Positions 1 through 10,054 of a stretch of DNA of 64,000 nt are shown one piece after another; the stretch's first letter is position 1; each line of letters starts with the position of its first letter. The position numbers and the translations under genes were made by a program. The notes below the pieces were generated by a model. That model was not told the DNA's origin and searched no databases. It saw only the letters and a list, made by a program, of their open reading frames with translations. This DNA is from Clostridiales bacterium VE202-21 (lineage in GTDB: Bacteria; Bacillota; Clostridia; Lachnospirales; Lachnospiraceae), in the NCBI GenBank assembly GCA_000509105.1, contig BAIF02000004.1, positions 31,379 through 95,378 of the forward strand, written 5' to 3'.

Positions 1-385
1 CTCCCGGACACTTTGCAGTACGATAAACCAGCAGGCAGCGGGGAGGATGCGTTACGAAGTTCCCGCCGTATGCTTTTTCCAGCTTACTTCCTGCGCGGCT
101 GATAATTCCGTTATGCAGCGCCAGAAGACGGCCGTCGCATGCAAGATAATCCGCAAGAATGTCATCGAATCCATTCAGATTCTGGTAATCGTCAAGATAA
201 CTGATGATACAGTCATATAACTGCAGGTCAGAAATAGTCAGGCCGCGGTAATCTGTACATACGCTTATCTCCCCCAGGGATTCCAGTGCCTCCCGGATGC
301 CGGGCAGCACTCTGCTAAGCGGATGATAAGGCGCCTGTTCTTCATCCCCTAATATCATAATCTTTTTTTCCGTCAACTCTTTCAT
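1..385 (-). CDS. ThuA-like protein, 3' part cut by window edge
   Basis: The reading frame starts at an ATG at 385, with GGAGGT just upstream, and runs off the left edge after about 128 codons. The visible part begins MKELTEKKIMILGD, then has a CDGRLLALHNGI stretch typical of the ThuA/trehalose-utilisation class of glutamine-amidotransferase-like folds (LHNG, usually LHxG). Many ThuA-like proteins sit in carbohydrate clusters without a proven reaction. It starts 6 bases after the SDR gene stop and is the last visible gene of the glycan operon. The family call rests on the first two thirds of the domain only; the exact substrate is unknown. Confidence 0.6.
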   Translation of the reverse strand, partial: MKELTEKKIMILGDEEQAPYHPLSRVLPGIREALESLGEISVCTDYRGLTISDLQLYDCIISYLDDYQNLNGFDDILADYLACDGRLLALHNGIISRAGSKLEKAYGGNFVTHPPRCLLVYRTAKCPG

Positions 386-390
386 ACCTC

Positions 391-1134
391 CTACCAGGGA
401 ATGATGCTCCCGTCATAGCTGTCCAATACCAGCTTTTCCTGTTCCCGTATTTTGAAAAAGCTCTGCAGGGCCAGCCTTGCCGCTTCTTCCGGATTCAGAT
501 CGGCGTGTTCTTCTTTGGTTCCCATCATATAGGTATTCATCCATCCGGGGTGATAGAGACGGATTTCATAACCGTCTTTTTTCAGCCGGTTTGAAAGAAC
601 TGCCATACCTGCGTTGAGTGCAGCCTTGGACATGCAGTATTCGGTTTCGTCCTCCCGCCAGCAGGTCCCGATGCTTCCTGCTTCCGAAGAAATACAGCAG
701 ATCTTTTTGTCTGTGCCCCGGTCCATAAGCGGAAGAAATGCCTCTGTCACCCGTATTGCTCCCAATGCGTTGACATTAAGCGTCCGAAGCATCCCAGGAT
801 AGTCATATCCATCCCGAATGTCCCGGATCGTACCATTGATTCCTGCACAATGAATCAGCATATCAACCGTTTCCACACGTTCCATCACCTTTTGAACCGC
901 TGTTTTTACAGAATTATCATCTCCCACATCCAGCGGCACACAGATCAGGCGGTCAGGATAAGTCTGTTTCAAGGCATCGAGTTCCTTCCATTCCTCCATA
1001 TACCTGCCTGCAATCACTTGAAATGTGGTTTTTGATTCTGCACCGGTCTGCCTCCCGCTGGTTTTCAAAAATTCCTCACACAATGCAAATCCCAGTCCCC
1101 GGTCTGCACCTGTTACCATCACAGTTTTCCTCAT
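391..1134 (-). CDS. SDR-family NAD(P)-dependent oxidoreductase
   Basis: Short-chain dehydrogenase of about 247 residues, the usual length for the classical family. The Rossmann nucleotide motif TGADRGLG lies near residue 10, an HCAG motif (the NNAG position) is mid-protein, and the catalytic YCMSK (YxxxK) follows a conserved CCISSEAGS serine stretch. The ATG at 1134 overlaps the stop of the kinase gene as ATGA, so translation is probably coupled; the alternative TTG at 1140 is less convincing. In this operon it may oxidise or reduce a sugar or sugar-derived aldehyde; the substrate is not visible. Function inferred from fold only. Confidence 0.8.
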   Translation of the reverse strand: MRKTVMVTGADRGLGFALCEEFLKTSGRQTGAESKTTFQVIAGRYMEEWKELDALKQTYPDRLICVPLDVGDDNSVKTAVQKVMERVETVDMLIHCAGINGTIRDIRDGYDYPGMLRTLNVNALGAIRVTEAFLPLMDRGTDKKICCISSEAGSIGTCWREDETEYCMSKAALNAGMAVLSNRLKKDGYEIRLYHPGWMNTYMMGTKEEHADLNPEEAARLALQSFFKIREQEKLVLDSYDGSIIPW

Positions 1135-2078
1135 CTCCAAAATGCCTCCCGATACTGTTCTTCTCTTTCTGCAAAATCACAGGGCAGGATCTCACCTGTA
1201 TTTTGAAAATGTTCCACACATTTTCTCGTAGGAATTCCGGTACGCCCGCCCAGGACCGTACACTTTATCGCGGAAACCGCTCCGGCAAATAAAGCTGCTG
1301 ATTCTGCATTCATTCCTTCCGCTATTCCACAGGTAAATGCGCCGTGAAAAACATCCCCCGCCCCGGTCGTGTCCAAAACCTCCACAGGATAGGATGCTGA
1401 TTCAAAAAATCTACCATGATCCATTCCTGCACATCCCTTTGCCCCCAGCGTAACGACAACTACCGGCGGCCCCTCTTTGGACAGAAGCCCCAGATTCTTC
1501 TTGTACTCTCCGTCAGAATAAAGATGATTGTAATAATATTCTGATAGTATAAAAACATCAATATTCCTCAGGTTTCTCTGGGTCCGCTCATCAAATTCAT
1601 CCCCATCCACAACAACGGTTCCTCCGTTTTCATGTACATATTTCGCCATCTTTTCCGCCACGGTATCCATCTGATACAGCATCAGATAATCCCCTTTTTT
1701 AAAGATTTCGTAAGGGATATCCGCAGCGTTCCACGGCTGAACCGTAGATGCAGATTCAATATAGTGCTTTCCCCGCTTTTCAGAATCTACAATACTGACA
1801 CAAAAAGCAGTTCTGCCTTTTCGCATCTCCAGGTGCGAAACATCCACGCCAAGCACTTTTAAGTCTTCTACACAAAGCTTCCCATACCTGTCATTACCCA
1901 CAGCCCCAATAAATGCAGTTTCTGCCCCCAGACGCGCAGCAGCGGCAACCGCATTTGCAATCTTGCCCCCGCCCATCAGACTCACATCCTGAAATTCCAC
2001 CAGTTCCTCTTCTGTTGGCATGTGCGGGCACAAAATATTCATGTCCATACAGGGGTAATCAAATCCTATGATCCTCAT
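1131..2078 (-). CDS. PfkB-family carbohydrate kinase
   Basis: About 315 residues with both PfkB signatures: the N-terminal GGGKIANAVAAAARLG followed by GAVGNDRYG, and the C-terminal DTTGAGDVFHGAF, which carries the catalytic aspartate and the anion hole. The family phosphorylates ketoses, nucleosides or ketose phosphates. I chose the ATG at 2078 (MRIIGFDYP) because a GGAGG lies about 6 bases upstream; an in-frame GTG sits inside that spacer. It lies between an aldolase and an SDR gene and downstream of a sugar isomerase. The likely role is phosphorylation of the ketose made by the isomerase so that the aldolase can split it. Substrate is inference. Confidence 0.85.
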   Translation of the reverse strand: MRIIGFDYPCMDMNILCPHMPTEEELVEFQDVSLMGGGKIANAVAAAARLGAETAFIGAVGNDRYGKLCVEDLKVLGVDVSHLEMRKGRTAFCVSIVDSEKRGKHYIESASTVQPWNAADIPYEIFKKGDYLMLYQMDTVAEKMAKYVHENGGTVVVDGDEFDERTQRNLRNIDVFILSEYYYNHLYSDGEYKKNLGLLSKEGPPVVVVTLGAKGCAGMDHGRFFESASYPVEVLDTTGAGDVFHGAFTCGIAEGMNAESAALFAGAVSAIKCTVLGGRTGIPTRKCVEHFQNTGEILPCDFAEREEQYREAFWR

Positions 2079-2087
2079 AAACACCTC

Positions 2088-2926
2088 CTACCAGCGTGTC
2101 AAACTGATTTTCTCTTTCAAAAATGCCTTTGCCGCCTGCGCCGCATCTGCCAGGGTACAAAATATATAAGGTTCTCCCACATCTTCCTTTATGTTCTTCT
2201 GCACCGCATAAAAAATGGTCTGGTCGTATCCTGTTCCCACATTCAGCTTACGGATCCCTCTTTTCACAGCTTCCCTGATCTGGCTGTCTGGAATTCCTGT
2301 GCCTCCATGGAGCACCAGTGGAATGGAAACCTCTCTCTTAATCGCATCCAGGCGCTCCATATCCAGCTTCGGCTCTCTGACATAATTGCCATGCGCACTG
2401 CCAAATGCAATCGCAAGTACGTCACACTCCGTCCGCTCCACGAATTGCTTCGCCAGCTCCGGGGAGGTGTAGCCACTGTCATCCGCAAAATCTGCAAGCG
2501 TATCTGCATTTCCCACATGCCCCAGTTCAGCCTCCACATCCACACCCATAGCGTGTGCCGCTTTTACGACCTCCCTTGTCCTTCTGACATTCTCCTCGAA
2601 TTCACAGGATGAAAAATCCACCATGATACTGGTAAATCCGGCTTTCAGGCACTGCATTGCAAGCTCGTAGCTGTCCCCGTGATCTAGCATCAGCCCCACC
2701 GGTACTCGCTCTTTGCGGCCAGTGTCTCTACGATCCGGGCAAAAGTATCCACACTGATATACTCTGTCATCTCAGGGTATATCATAACGATTGTCGCTGT
2801 CTTCAGCTCCGCTGCCGCCTCAATCACCCAATTGATCGTTTCAAAGTTAAAGGTATCAAATGCAGTCACCGCATATCCCCCTTTATCTGCTTCTTTTAAA
2901 ATCTCTGATACTTTTACTAATGGCAT
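2088..2926 (-). pseudogene. Class II fructose-bisphosphate-type aldolase, frameshifted
   Basis: The first 78 codons from the ATG at 2926 (MPLVKVSEILKEADKGGYAV) and the rest up to 2088 belong to one class II aldolase of about 280 residues, but lie in different frames. The break is near 2699-2702. The shifted frame reads SEYRWG then stop; restoring one C gives SEYPVGLMLDHG and continues. Downstream motifs are intact: DHGDSYE (zinc ligand region), LHGGTGIPD, and NVGTGYD (phosphate binding). The family cleaves ketose phosphates to DHAP plus an aldehyde using zinc. The missing base may be a sequencing error (see findings). It sits between isomerase and kinase genes, which supports a ketose-phosphate cleavage role. 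Confidence 0.85.
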
Positions 2927-2960
2927 ATGTTTCTCCTCCTCTTATCTTTCATCGGCCTCA

Positions 2961-4331
2961 TCAGCTGATTCCCGTGTAGCGACATACTTCTTTCAAAATT
3001 TCACTGTACTTTCCGTGGACGCCGCATGCATGATGGATATACGGGCCGTACATCAGCTTTCTCTCCCATCTGCTCCAATCCTCTACCTCTACCCAGATAT
3101 AATTCCCTCCGGTCTCCGGTCCTTCCACGCCTTTCCCTTCTCCAAAAAACATCTGGAAATCTCCGCAGACACCTCCGAACCTTGCAATCGTGAGATCGCC
3201 TCCCTGGATTTCATACCGCCCCATACATTCATCCGTCAACTCCGGATTGCAGGATGGTTTTGCCAACGATTTCGGGAACGGTCCGCAATGCCACAGCAGC
3301 TCTGCATTGTCATTTTCCGGATGCCGTATGGTCATGTCCGCAGTAAATGCAGGGGACTCCATCCTGGCTGCTCCCGTCAGAATTCCTGCTGTCACTGCGC
3401 CGTAAATATCTGTCTCGCAGATCACCGGCAGGCCTTTCTCCGTCAGGTTGCCGAAGGCATAGCATGGATAACACTCATAGATCAGTGGATTGACATACCA
3501 GCAGTCTCCTGCCATAATCGTGCACCCATAAGTTTCAGCCAGATTTCGGATTGCCAGCTCTGTGGCCGCTGTAATCTCCGCATGCTTCTCCGAAATGCTG
3601 TAACACGGAAACGACTGTTTTGTTTCCTGCACCAGCTTTTCCACGGCTCCCCGATCTTCCTTCCGAATACGTTCGATCTCCGTTACCAGCTCTGTCCCGT
3701 CAATGGGTACTGTATCAATTTTCAACTGGTTTACCAAAGCCCCCTCGTCCACGATGACGCTCAGAAAATCTCTCGGGCGCGGACCGATCTGCCCGATCTT
3801 CATATTTTTCACAGCCTTTACCGCACATGCCGTGCGGATAAAATTCTCGATTCCCTGCTCCAGCTTCGGATCTTCCAGCCAGCAGTTCTCCAGATAGGTA
3901 TAGGTCAGCCCCTCCCGAAGAAGCCCCATCGTCGTGGCAAACAGGCCGCACTGCGTGTCCGTCTGTCGATATCCATATCCTCCCGGAGGTGCTTCATCCC
4001 TTGGCCCCCATACCAGAATGGGCACAGAAAACTCCCTGCAAAGCTTAACCACCGCCTCCTCGTTCCCAAAGTTCGCGTGGGGCACAAACAAAGCGTCAAT
4101 TTTCTTCTCCCGGAAATACTGGGCTGCCCTCTCCACATCACATGCCTGGTACAGCAACGCCTCCTCATTTAAAAATGAAATATCCACCAGCTCCACATCG
4201 CCGATTTTTTCAAGAATTTCATCCACCCGCCTCCGGATCTTCAGGCTGTTTTCATATGCATTTTTCGGATCCGGAAAATCAAACCTCCTTGTCGGCGCAT
4301 ATCCCAACACTAATTTTCTGTAATTGTACAT
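2961..4331 (-). CDS. L-fucose/L-arabinose isomerase-family protein
   Basis: About 456 residues, begins MYNYRKLVLGYAPTRR. The start at 4331 is favoured over an upstream in-frame ATG because GGAGG lies 6 bases before it. The overall pattern resembles the L-fucose isomerase-like family: an N-terminal region around VPHANFGNEEAV, a central EIERIRKE region, MAGDCWYVNP, and the C-terminal HHACGVHG histidine cluster expected near the active site. The family interconverts aldoses and ketoses with a divalent metal. Next genes are aldolase and kinase, so the product ketose is probably phosphorylated and split. The true sugar cannot be read from the sequence. Confidence 0.75.
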   Translation of the reverse strand: MYNYRKLVLGYAPTRRFDFPDPKNAYENSLKIRRRVDEILEKIGDVELVDISFLNEEALLYQACDVERAAQYFREKKIDALFVPHANFGNEEAVVKLCREFSVPILVWGPRDEAPPGGYGYRQTDTQCGLFATTMGLLREGLTYTYLENCWLEDPKLEQGIENFIRTACAVKAVKNMKIGQIGPRPRDFLSVIVDEGALVNQLKIDTVPIDGTELVTEIERIRKEDRGAVEKLVQETKQSFPCYSISEKHAEITAATELAIRNLAETYGCTIMAGDCWYVNPLIYECYPCYAFGNLTEKGLPVICETDIYGAVTAGILTGAARMESPAFTADMTIRHPENDNAELLWHCGPFPKSLAKPSCNPELTDECMGRYEIQGGDLTIARFGGVCGDFQMFFGEGKGVEGPETGGNYIWVEVEDWSRWERKLMYGPYIHHACGVHGKYSEILKEVCRYTGIS

Positions 4332-4389
4332 AAACATCCTCCTACCTTCAAAATCTATTTTTTATTCATTCATGGCCTGAGCATTACCT

Positions 4390-5613
4390 TCATTGCCTCC
4401 GGCTCTTCTGCCGCATACTCCTTTCTTTTTTTACGGCAGCCATTCCTGTCAGACACCCTGCTATTGCAAGCATCATAACTCCGCCAAGAAGCAGCAGGCT
4501 TGCATATCCAAAGGCTTCCATCAGCCCCCCTGCCAGCATCGGAAAGATAATTCCTCCGAGACTTCCGAAGATGCTGACGGCATTCGTCGCTCCCACAGAG
4601 CTTTTTGGGAATTGCTCACAGGCCAAGCCGATTTCCAGTGGGAAATTCACACCTGACAGCAAACCGACCAGGAAAATTAAAACAATCATCATGACCGGCT
4701 TCGTAACCGCAAGACCGAGCGCCAGAAGAACCGCTGTGACCAGATTGACACATACCAGGTATTTTTTCGTATCATATTTTGCAAATAATACAGGATAAAT
4801 CAATCGTCCTGCTGCCGAACCTGTCCAGTAAAAAGTGATCGTAAGTCCGGCCATTGCGGATGCATCGAGCGCCAGCTCCAAATAGCTGGACATATACGTA
4901 CTGATCGTCATATCAAATCCCATAAACAAAAGCGCCGCAAAACAGGTCATCAGCAGATGCGGATTTTTTAAAAGCCGGAAAAACGGCTCTTCCTGTCCCG
5001 GTTCCGACCCTGCTCCCTCTGCCTTCACTTCTGCTTCTCCCTGACTCGGCTCTGTCTTTTTCTGCTTTCTTCCAAGAAGCAGAAGCCCCGCCAGAAGCAG
5101 GAAGGAAATCCCGCCGATCACGAAGTAGCTCAGCTTCCAATTCAGTCCGCATGCCAGGATAAATGTGGGAAGGATCGGACCTGCCAGAGAGCCCAGCCCA
5201 TAGACTCCATGAAAAATATTCAGATACGAATTGCGCTTATCCCCGGACAAATCAGATATATAAGCGCTCATCACCACATTGAGCAGGCTGATCGCCGCAC
5301 CATTTACAAAAAATGCAGCCAGCAGACTCGTAAAGGAAACCGAGGCCGCAATCCAGAACATTGAGACCAGATGCGCCAAAACTCCCACGGTGATCAGGGT
5401 AACTCTGGGCATCCTCCGCGCCAGCATGTCATTGAAAAATATCATAACCAGCTGCCCCACGCACAACACGGATCCTACGATTCCCGCCTTTGCCAGTGGG
5501 ATACTGTAGGTTTCTGAAAAGGCGGAAACCAGTGCGCTGTACATGATAAATCCAAAAGAAGCAAGAAATATCGTTACATACATGGCTGACAACAATATTT
5601 TTTTGTTATTCAT
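4390..5613 (-). CDS. Major facilitator superfamily transporter
   Basis: A 407-residue polytopic membrane protein with about 12 hydrophobic segments and a charged central loop around residues 190-215 (rich in E, Q, K), the normal MFS 6+6 layout. A loop motif between helices 2 and 3 reads NDMLARRMPR, resembling the MFS GxxxDRxGRR signature. It begins at 5613 with an ATGA overlap on the end of the GH2 gene, so the two are probably co-translated. It likely moves a mono- or oligosaccharide or a breakdown product. The C-terminal tail is basic (KKERSMRQKSRRQ). Direction and substrate unknown. Confidence 0.85.
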   Translation of the reverse strand: MNNKKILLSAMYVTIFLASFGFIMYSALVSAFSETYSIPLAKAGIVGSVLCVGQLVMIFFNDMLARRMPRVTLITVGVLAHLVSMFWIAASVSFTSLLAAFFVNGAAISLLNVVMSAYISDLSGDKRNSYLNIFHGVYGLGSLAGPILPTFILACGLNWKLSYFVIGGISFLLLAGLLLLGRKQKKTEPSQGEAEVKAEGAGSEPGQEEPFFRLLKNPHLLMTCFAALLFMGFDMTISTYMSSYLELALDASAMAGLTITFYWTGSAAGRLIYPVLFAKYDTKKYLVCVNLVTAVLLALGLAVTKPVMMIVLIFLVGLLSGVNFPLEIGLACEQFPKSSVGATNAVSIFGSLGGIIFPMLAGGLMEAFGYASLLLLGGVMMLAIAGCLTGMAAVKKERSMRQKSRRQ

Positions 5614-8324
5614 TGTGCTTCCTCCATACGAAATTCCCAGCGGACCGGTTTTGTAATTCCATGGAAAGAAGAGAAGATTTCCATGCAGACCCAGATATCC
5701 GCCTGTGATGCATCCCCGTCCCCCTCCATTTTTAACGCAAGCTTGTCAGGCTCTTCATACGGCTTTTCTACTTCGATCACATTTACACGTTTTGCATCTT
5801 CTGTTTTGAGCTCCACTGTAATGCTGGCTTTTCCTTCCAGCAGCTCAAACTGCAGGTACAACGGCTCTCCCTTCCGGTCTTTCGGGATATCCGTATGACA
5901 GTGGTATACCAGAAAACCGCTGTTCTTCCATAAATCATGAAGCTGGGTTCCATGGCCGATTTCCACCGGGTGATAAGAAGGCAGATGGCTGTAATTTCCA
6001 TCCACTTTTTCCGGCTCCTCAGGCATCCATTCTGCCATTTCCCAATTTGTGATATATCTACTCTGTACAGTTTCCGCCTCCGGTACCTTACTTCCCGGTT
6101 CACAGATACTTGTAAGCGCCGCCTTTTCCAGCCCCCTGGCCTCTGCCTGGATTTCCACCCTGGTATCCTGCACTTCTGCTATGATCTGGGCCTTCCCGTT
6201 GTACAATCTGCATACTGGTTCTCTGCGGTTACTGGTATCCTTCACATCCCCGTTGCCGGTTACCAGAAGCCTGGCCCCTTTCAGCCTGGTAATCTCAAAT
6301 ACATTTTCAGCATCCGGCACCTCCCGGCCTGCCTCGTCCAATGCGGTTACTGTATAAACAGCGGCTTCCCGGCAGCCGCTTTTTACCTGCTGGTTCTCCA
6401 GCTTCAAAGAAAGCTTTTTGGGTTCCCCTGTTGTCTCTCTCACGCATTGCGCAGCCACGTTTCCATTCACCATCGCAATGGCTTTTAATTCTCCCGGCTC
6501 ATATGCCACATTCCAGTCTGTCTGAAAATAAGCATCGTTCTTCCTGGTTCCAAGCAATCGCCCATTCAGATAAAGGCTGACCTCATCCCCCGTGGAAAAT
6601 ACCCGGACTGTCACGTTTTGGCCTGCCTTCTTCCCGTTCCAATGGGGCTGGATATAGACGAATGCCTCTCCCCGCCAATACGTCTGATACAGATAATAGC
6701 TGTCCTTTGCATAACCATTCTGGTCCATACAGCCGCAGGGCGCAAACAGCCCCGGATAATCATGTTCTCCCCGGTAGTCCATCCCCGTCCAGGCAAACAT
6801 GCCGCTCATGTATGGCGTATTGTCCACAATCTGCCATGTACGGATTCCGGCTGTCCGGTTCCCCAGAACATCTTCCTCTGATGCATTGTTCACTTCTGAA
6901 AATACAATGGCCTTCTCAGGGTATTTCTTATGGACTGCTTCACACAGTTCAATGTTGTAGTTCATTCCAATCATATCCGCGCTTTGTGCTGCGCCGTCTT
7001 CCAATAGTCCTGTGTGCATCGCCATCAGCACCGGCCTTGTCGGATCCTGCTCATGAATCCTGTGCTTCATGGCATTCATGATCTTTCTTCCGCGTTCACC
7101 GTCCTGCAGGGATTCCTCGTTTCCTGCCGACCAGACGATCACACTCGGATGGTTCCGATCCCGTTTCACCATATTTTCCAGACGCCGCAGACCATTCGGC
7201 GAAGATTCGAACCAGCGGTTTTCATCCATCACAAGCATACCCAGACGGTCGCATGCATCCAGCGTCTCCCGGGAATGCGGATTATGCGAGAACCGATATC
7301 CATTGCATCCCATATCTTTGAGGCGCTGTACCCGGTACTCCTTTATATTATCCGGCAGCGCCGTTCCCAGGCCGCCATGATCCTCATGAATACACATTCC
7401 CTTTATTTTTGTTGGTATACCATTTAACAGAAAGCCGCGTTCTGCATCGAATTCAGCTGTCCTGAATCCAAATGTAGTATCTACTTCGTCCAGCAGCACC
7501 TCACCGCTGAAAATTCTTGTTCTCAGCTGACAGAGCGTGGGATGCTCCACCGACCACAGCTTTGGATTTCTCACCTCCGCCTGCTGCATCAGCCTCTTTG
7601 TTTTCCGTCCCGGTACCAGCTGTATCGATTCTGTTTCAAATAATAAACTGCCCTGTTCATCCGCCGCCGTTTGAACCACCCTGACCTCTCTGTCTGAAAA
7701 TGCGTCATTGCGCAGTGTCGTTTCTATCGGCACATTCCACAGTTTTCCATCCCTGGATTCCGGATGAATGAAAATACCGCAGTAATCCACACAAACCGGC
7801 TCTGTCTTAACCAGCCATACGTGCCGGTAGATTCCTCCGCCTTCATACCACCATCCCTCGTATTCCCGGTTATCCACATATACCGCAATTACATTCAGCT
7901 CGTCCTCGTATCTGGCAATATCCGTCATATCCAGATCAATTTCTGCGTATGCACTGTCATTCATCCCCATATAACAGCCGTTGATCCAAATACGGCTTTC
8001 CGTACAGATTCCTTCAAATTCTATATGGATGCTTTTCCCTCTGTCGGAAGGCTCCAGCCTGAAGAATCTGCGGTACCATGCATTTTCCCGGATCAGAGAG
8101 CCATGCACCGGATTGGCCTCTGGCGTGGGTGCTCCCTGCACCACATAATCATGAGGCAGTTCCACTGTTTCCCAAAGACTGTCATCATAATCTGCTGAGG
8201 CAGGTCCCCTTCCCCTCTCCGTTTTTGTATGCATATACGTATACAGATAACCGTGTGACACGGTATCTTCCACATCCCCCCTGTGAAATTTCCATCCTCT
8301 GTCCAACTGTAATTTTTCTCTCAT
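5610..8324 (-). CDS. Glycoside hydrolase family 2 enzyme (beta-galactosidase type)
   Basis: A 904-residue GH2 protein without a signal peptide, so probably cytoplasmic. The sugar-binding N-terminal domain (about residues 1-175) contains YDDSLWETVELPHDY and WINGCYMG. The immunoglobulin-like domain follows, then a TIM barrel from about 290. The acid/base is E403 in WSAGNEES and the probable nucleophile is E477 in IVFSEVNN. C-terminal sandwich domains (from about 560) show YLNGRLLG and a TALDEAGREVPDAENVFE block typical of DUF4982-type GH2 enzymes. It acts on beta-galactosides or beta-glucuronides in this family; the exact glycan is unknown. It follows the ABC permeases and precedes the MFS gene. 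Confidence 0.9.
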   Translation of the reverse strand: MREKLQLDRGWKFHRGDVEDTVSHGYLYTYMHTKTERGRGPASADYDDSLWETVELPHDYVVQGAPTPEANPVHGSLIRENAWYRRFFRLEPSDRGKSIHIEFEGICTESRIWINGCYMGMNDSAYAEIDLDMTDIARYEDELNVIAVYVDNREYEGWWYEGGGIYRHVWLVKTEPVCVDYCGIFIHPESRDGKLWNVPIETTLRNDAFSDREVRVVQTAADEQGSLLFETESIQLVPGRKTKRLMQQAEVRNPKLWSVEHPTLCQLRTRIFSGEVLLDEVDTTFGFRTAEFDAERGFLLNGIPTKIKGMCIHEDHGGLGTALPDNIKEYRVQRLKDMGCNGYRFSHNPHSRETLDACDRLGMLVMDENRWFESSPNGLRRLENMVKRDRNHPSVIVWSAGNEESLQDGERGRKIMNAMKHRIHEQDPTRPVLMAMHTGLLEDGAAQSADMIGMNYNIELCEAVHKKYPEKAIVFSEVNNASEEDVLGNRTAGIRTWQIVDNTPYMSGMFAWTGMDYRGEHDYPGLFAPCGCMDQNGYAKDSYYLYQTYWRGEAFVYIQPHWNGKKAGQNVTVRVFSTGDEVSLYLNGRLLGTRKNDAYFQTDWNVAYEPGELKAIAMVNGNVAAQCVRETTGEPKKLSLKLENQQVKSGCREAAVYTVTALDEAGREVPDAENVFEITRLKGARLLVTGNGDVKDTSNRREPVCRLYNGKAQIIAEVQDTRVEIQAEARGLEKAALTSICEPGSKVPEAETVQSRYITNWEMAEWMPEEPEKVDGNYSHLPSYHPVEIGHGTQLHDLWKNSGFLVYHCHTDIPKDRKGEPLYLQFELLEGKASITVELKTEDAKRVNVIEVEKPYEEPDKLALKMEGDGDASQADIWVCMEIFSSFHGITKPVRWEFRMEEAQ

Positions 8325-8350
8325 ATCATCGTCCTTTCCATTTTCCCCGC

Positions 8351-9184
8351 CTAGCCTTTGATCGCTCCGGCTGTCATTCCTCCTGCAATGCTTTTCTGCG
8401 TCAGGAAGAAAAAGACAACGACCGGTATCAGTGACAGGCAGGCCGCGGCAAATGCAGCATTCATATTCGAAACATGCTGTCCGAAGAAATAAAACTGCTG
8501 CATCGGTATTGTCCGCATTTCCTTCTTCTGCAGCACGATCAGCCCGATATTGAACTCATTCCACATCCACAGCATATGCAGCGCTGCCACCGTTGCTGTG
8601 ATAGGCTTCATCAGCGGAAATACAATAAACCAAAAGGTGCGTATTTTCCCGCAGCCATCAATCTGCGCGGCCTCCTCCAGCTCAATCGGAATGGTCTTCG
8701 TAAAACCGACATATAAAAATGTTGCGTAGGAAACACTGGTTCCTACCATCAGGATAATCGCGCCTGTATATGTATTCATCAGATCCAGACCCTTCAGCAT
8801 TCGATAAACCGGAATCATGATCATCTGGAAAGAGACCATCATGCCTGACATCAGAAGCAGATCCATGGCTTTATAAAACCGTTTGCCGCTCTTTCTGCAG
8901 ATCATATACCCTGCCATAGAAGATGAGATAACAATCAAAATGACCGAAAGCAGCGTTACAATCGTACTGTTTTTTAATGTCACAAAGAAATTTGTTACTT
9001 CCACTGCCTTGCTGAAATTCTCCAAATGCAGGCCGGAGGGGAGCGATAAAATACTTTTTGCCGTCTCCATCGGTGTCTTGAAGGCATTTACGATAACGAT
9101 GTAAAGAGGCGCCAGGAATATCACTCCCGCAAGAATCGTCAGAAGGGAAAGCAGCCCTTTGATTCGTTTACTTTTCTTTGACAT
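8351..9184 (-). CDS. Carbohydrate ABC transporter permease, MalG/LacG type
   Basis: A 277-residue inner-membrane permease of the CUT1 family. The N-terminal helix follows MSKKSKRIKG, and five further segments are visible. The EAA loop that docks the ATPase reads EEAAQIDGCGKIRTFW, just before FPLMKP. It starts immediately after the stop of the partner permease (TAG then ATG). No ATP-binding gene is present in the locus; CUT1 importers in Firmicutes often share one MsmX-like ATPase encoded elsewhere, and that is the probable partner here. Substrate is likely an oligosaccharide processed by the neighbouring GH2 enzymes. Confidence 0.9.
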   Translation of the reverse strand: MSKKSKRIKGLLSLLTILAGVIFLAPLYIVIVNAFKTPMETAKSILSLPSGLHLENFSKAVEVTNFFVTLKNSTIVTLLSVILIVISSSMAGYMICRKSGKRFYKAMDLLLMSGMMVSFQMIMIPVYRMLKGLDLMNTYTGAIILMVGTSVSYATFLYVGFTKTIPIELEEAAQIDGCGKIRTFWFIVFPLMKPITATVAALHMLWMWNEFNIGLIVLQKKEMRTIPMQQFYFFGQHVSNMNAAFAAACLSLIPVVVFFFLTQKSIAGGMTAGAIKG

Positions 9185-10039
9185 CTACGCTTCCACCTCC
9201 AGTCTGCGCAAAGCCCTGGACAATCCGCCTCCGATCAATACCAGTGCAATGGTAAATACAACCGAGATGGCCTGCCCGTATCCTGCCTTGTTATAACTCA
9301 TCAAATGATTGTATATATAGATACCGATCGTCTCTGATGCTCCTGCCGGTCCCCCCTGGGTCGCCGCATACGGAGTTGCGAATTCACGCAGCCCATAGGT
9401 CAGCGACAGGGTTATGCAGGTGGTAAATGCCGGTACAATCATAGGCAGCGTTACCCGGAAAAACTGCTGTATCCTGGTTGCTCCGTCCAGATCCGCCGAT
9501 TCATATAATTCCTTTGGCACTGTGGTCAGAGAGGAAAGATAAACAAGCATATTGATACCCACATCAATCCACATATGGATGATGGCAATTCCGAGAATTA
9601 CGGTACTCTTCTGCCCCAGAAGACTGTTTAATCCGAACAGGTTTCTGAACACATCGCGGAAAATGTAGCCCCAGATAAACACTGCCAGCACAACGCTGAT
9701 CGCGGTAGGAAGGAAAAATGCAGTCCTTGCAAATGTCCTCCCGATAAATTTCCGGTTGATTGCCAGTGCAAGCAAAAGAGAAATGATATTCCCCGCAATC
9801 GTTGCAATCAAGGTATAGCAGATCGTGTTCTGCACGGGCTGCAGAATATCTTTATTGGAAAATATGTTGATAAAGTTTTTAAACCCAACATAATTTAGTT
9901 CTTTGCTGACCCCATTCCAGTCTGTCAACGCAATATGCAGCCCCGAAAAAAACGGAATAATGACAGAAAAGCCGAAAAAAAATAAGACCGGCAGCAAAAA
10001 GCTAAAATTTATCAGCTTACTTTTTACTTTTTTATTCAT
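9185..10039 (-). CDS. Carbohydrate ABC transporter permease, MalF type
   Basis: A 284-residue permease with about six transmembrane segments. It has the EAA loop ESADLDGATRIQQFFRVTLP near residue 195 and the early FSGLHIALTDWNG segment common to CUT1 MalF/UgpA-like subunits. It lies between the substrate-binding protein gene and the second permease and would form a heterodimer with the latter. A stem-loop at 10055-10082 separates it from the upstream binding-protein gene, which may lower permease expression relative to the binding protein. Confidence in family is high; the sugar is unknown. Confidence 0.9.
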   Translation of the reverse strand: MNKKVKSKLINFSFLLPVLFFFGFSVIIPFFSGLHIALTDWNGVSKELNYVGFKNFINIFSNKDILQPVQNTICYTLIATIAGNIISLLLALAINRKFIGRTFARTAFFLPTAISVVLAVFIWGYIFRDVFRNLFGLNSLLGQKSTVILGIAIIHMWIDVGINMLVYLSSLTTVPKELYESADLDGATRIQQFFRVTLPMIVPAFTTCITLSLTYGLREFATPYAATQGGPAGASETIGIYIYNHLMSYNKAGYGQAISVVFTIALVLIGGGLSRALRRLEVEA

Positions 10040-10054
10040 AGGTCTTCCTTTCCC

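Noticed and set aside
2832..4172. Long plus-strand open frame (446 codons) opposite the isomerase gene
   Set aside because: Composition is Ser/Leu/His-rich antisense of a well-supported enzyme, with no ribosome site or domain.
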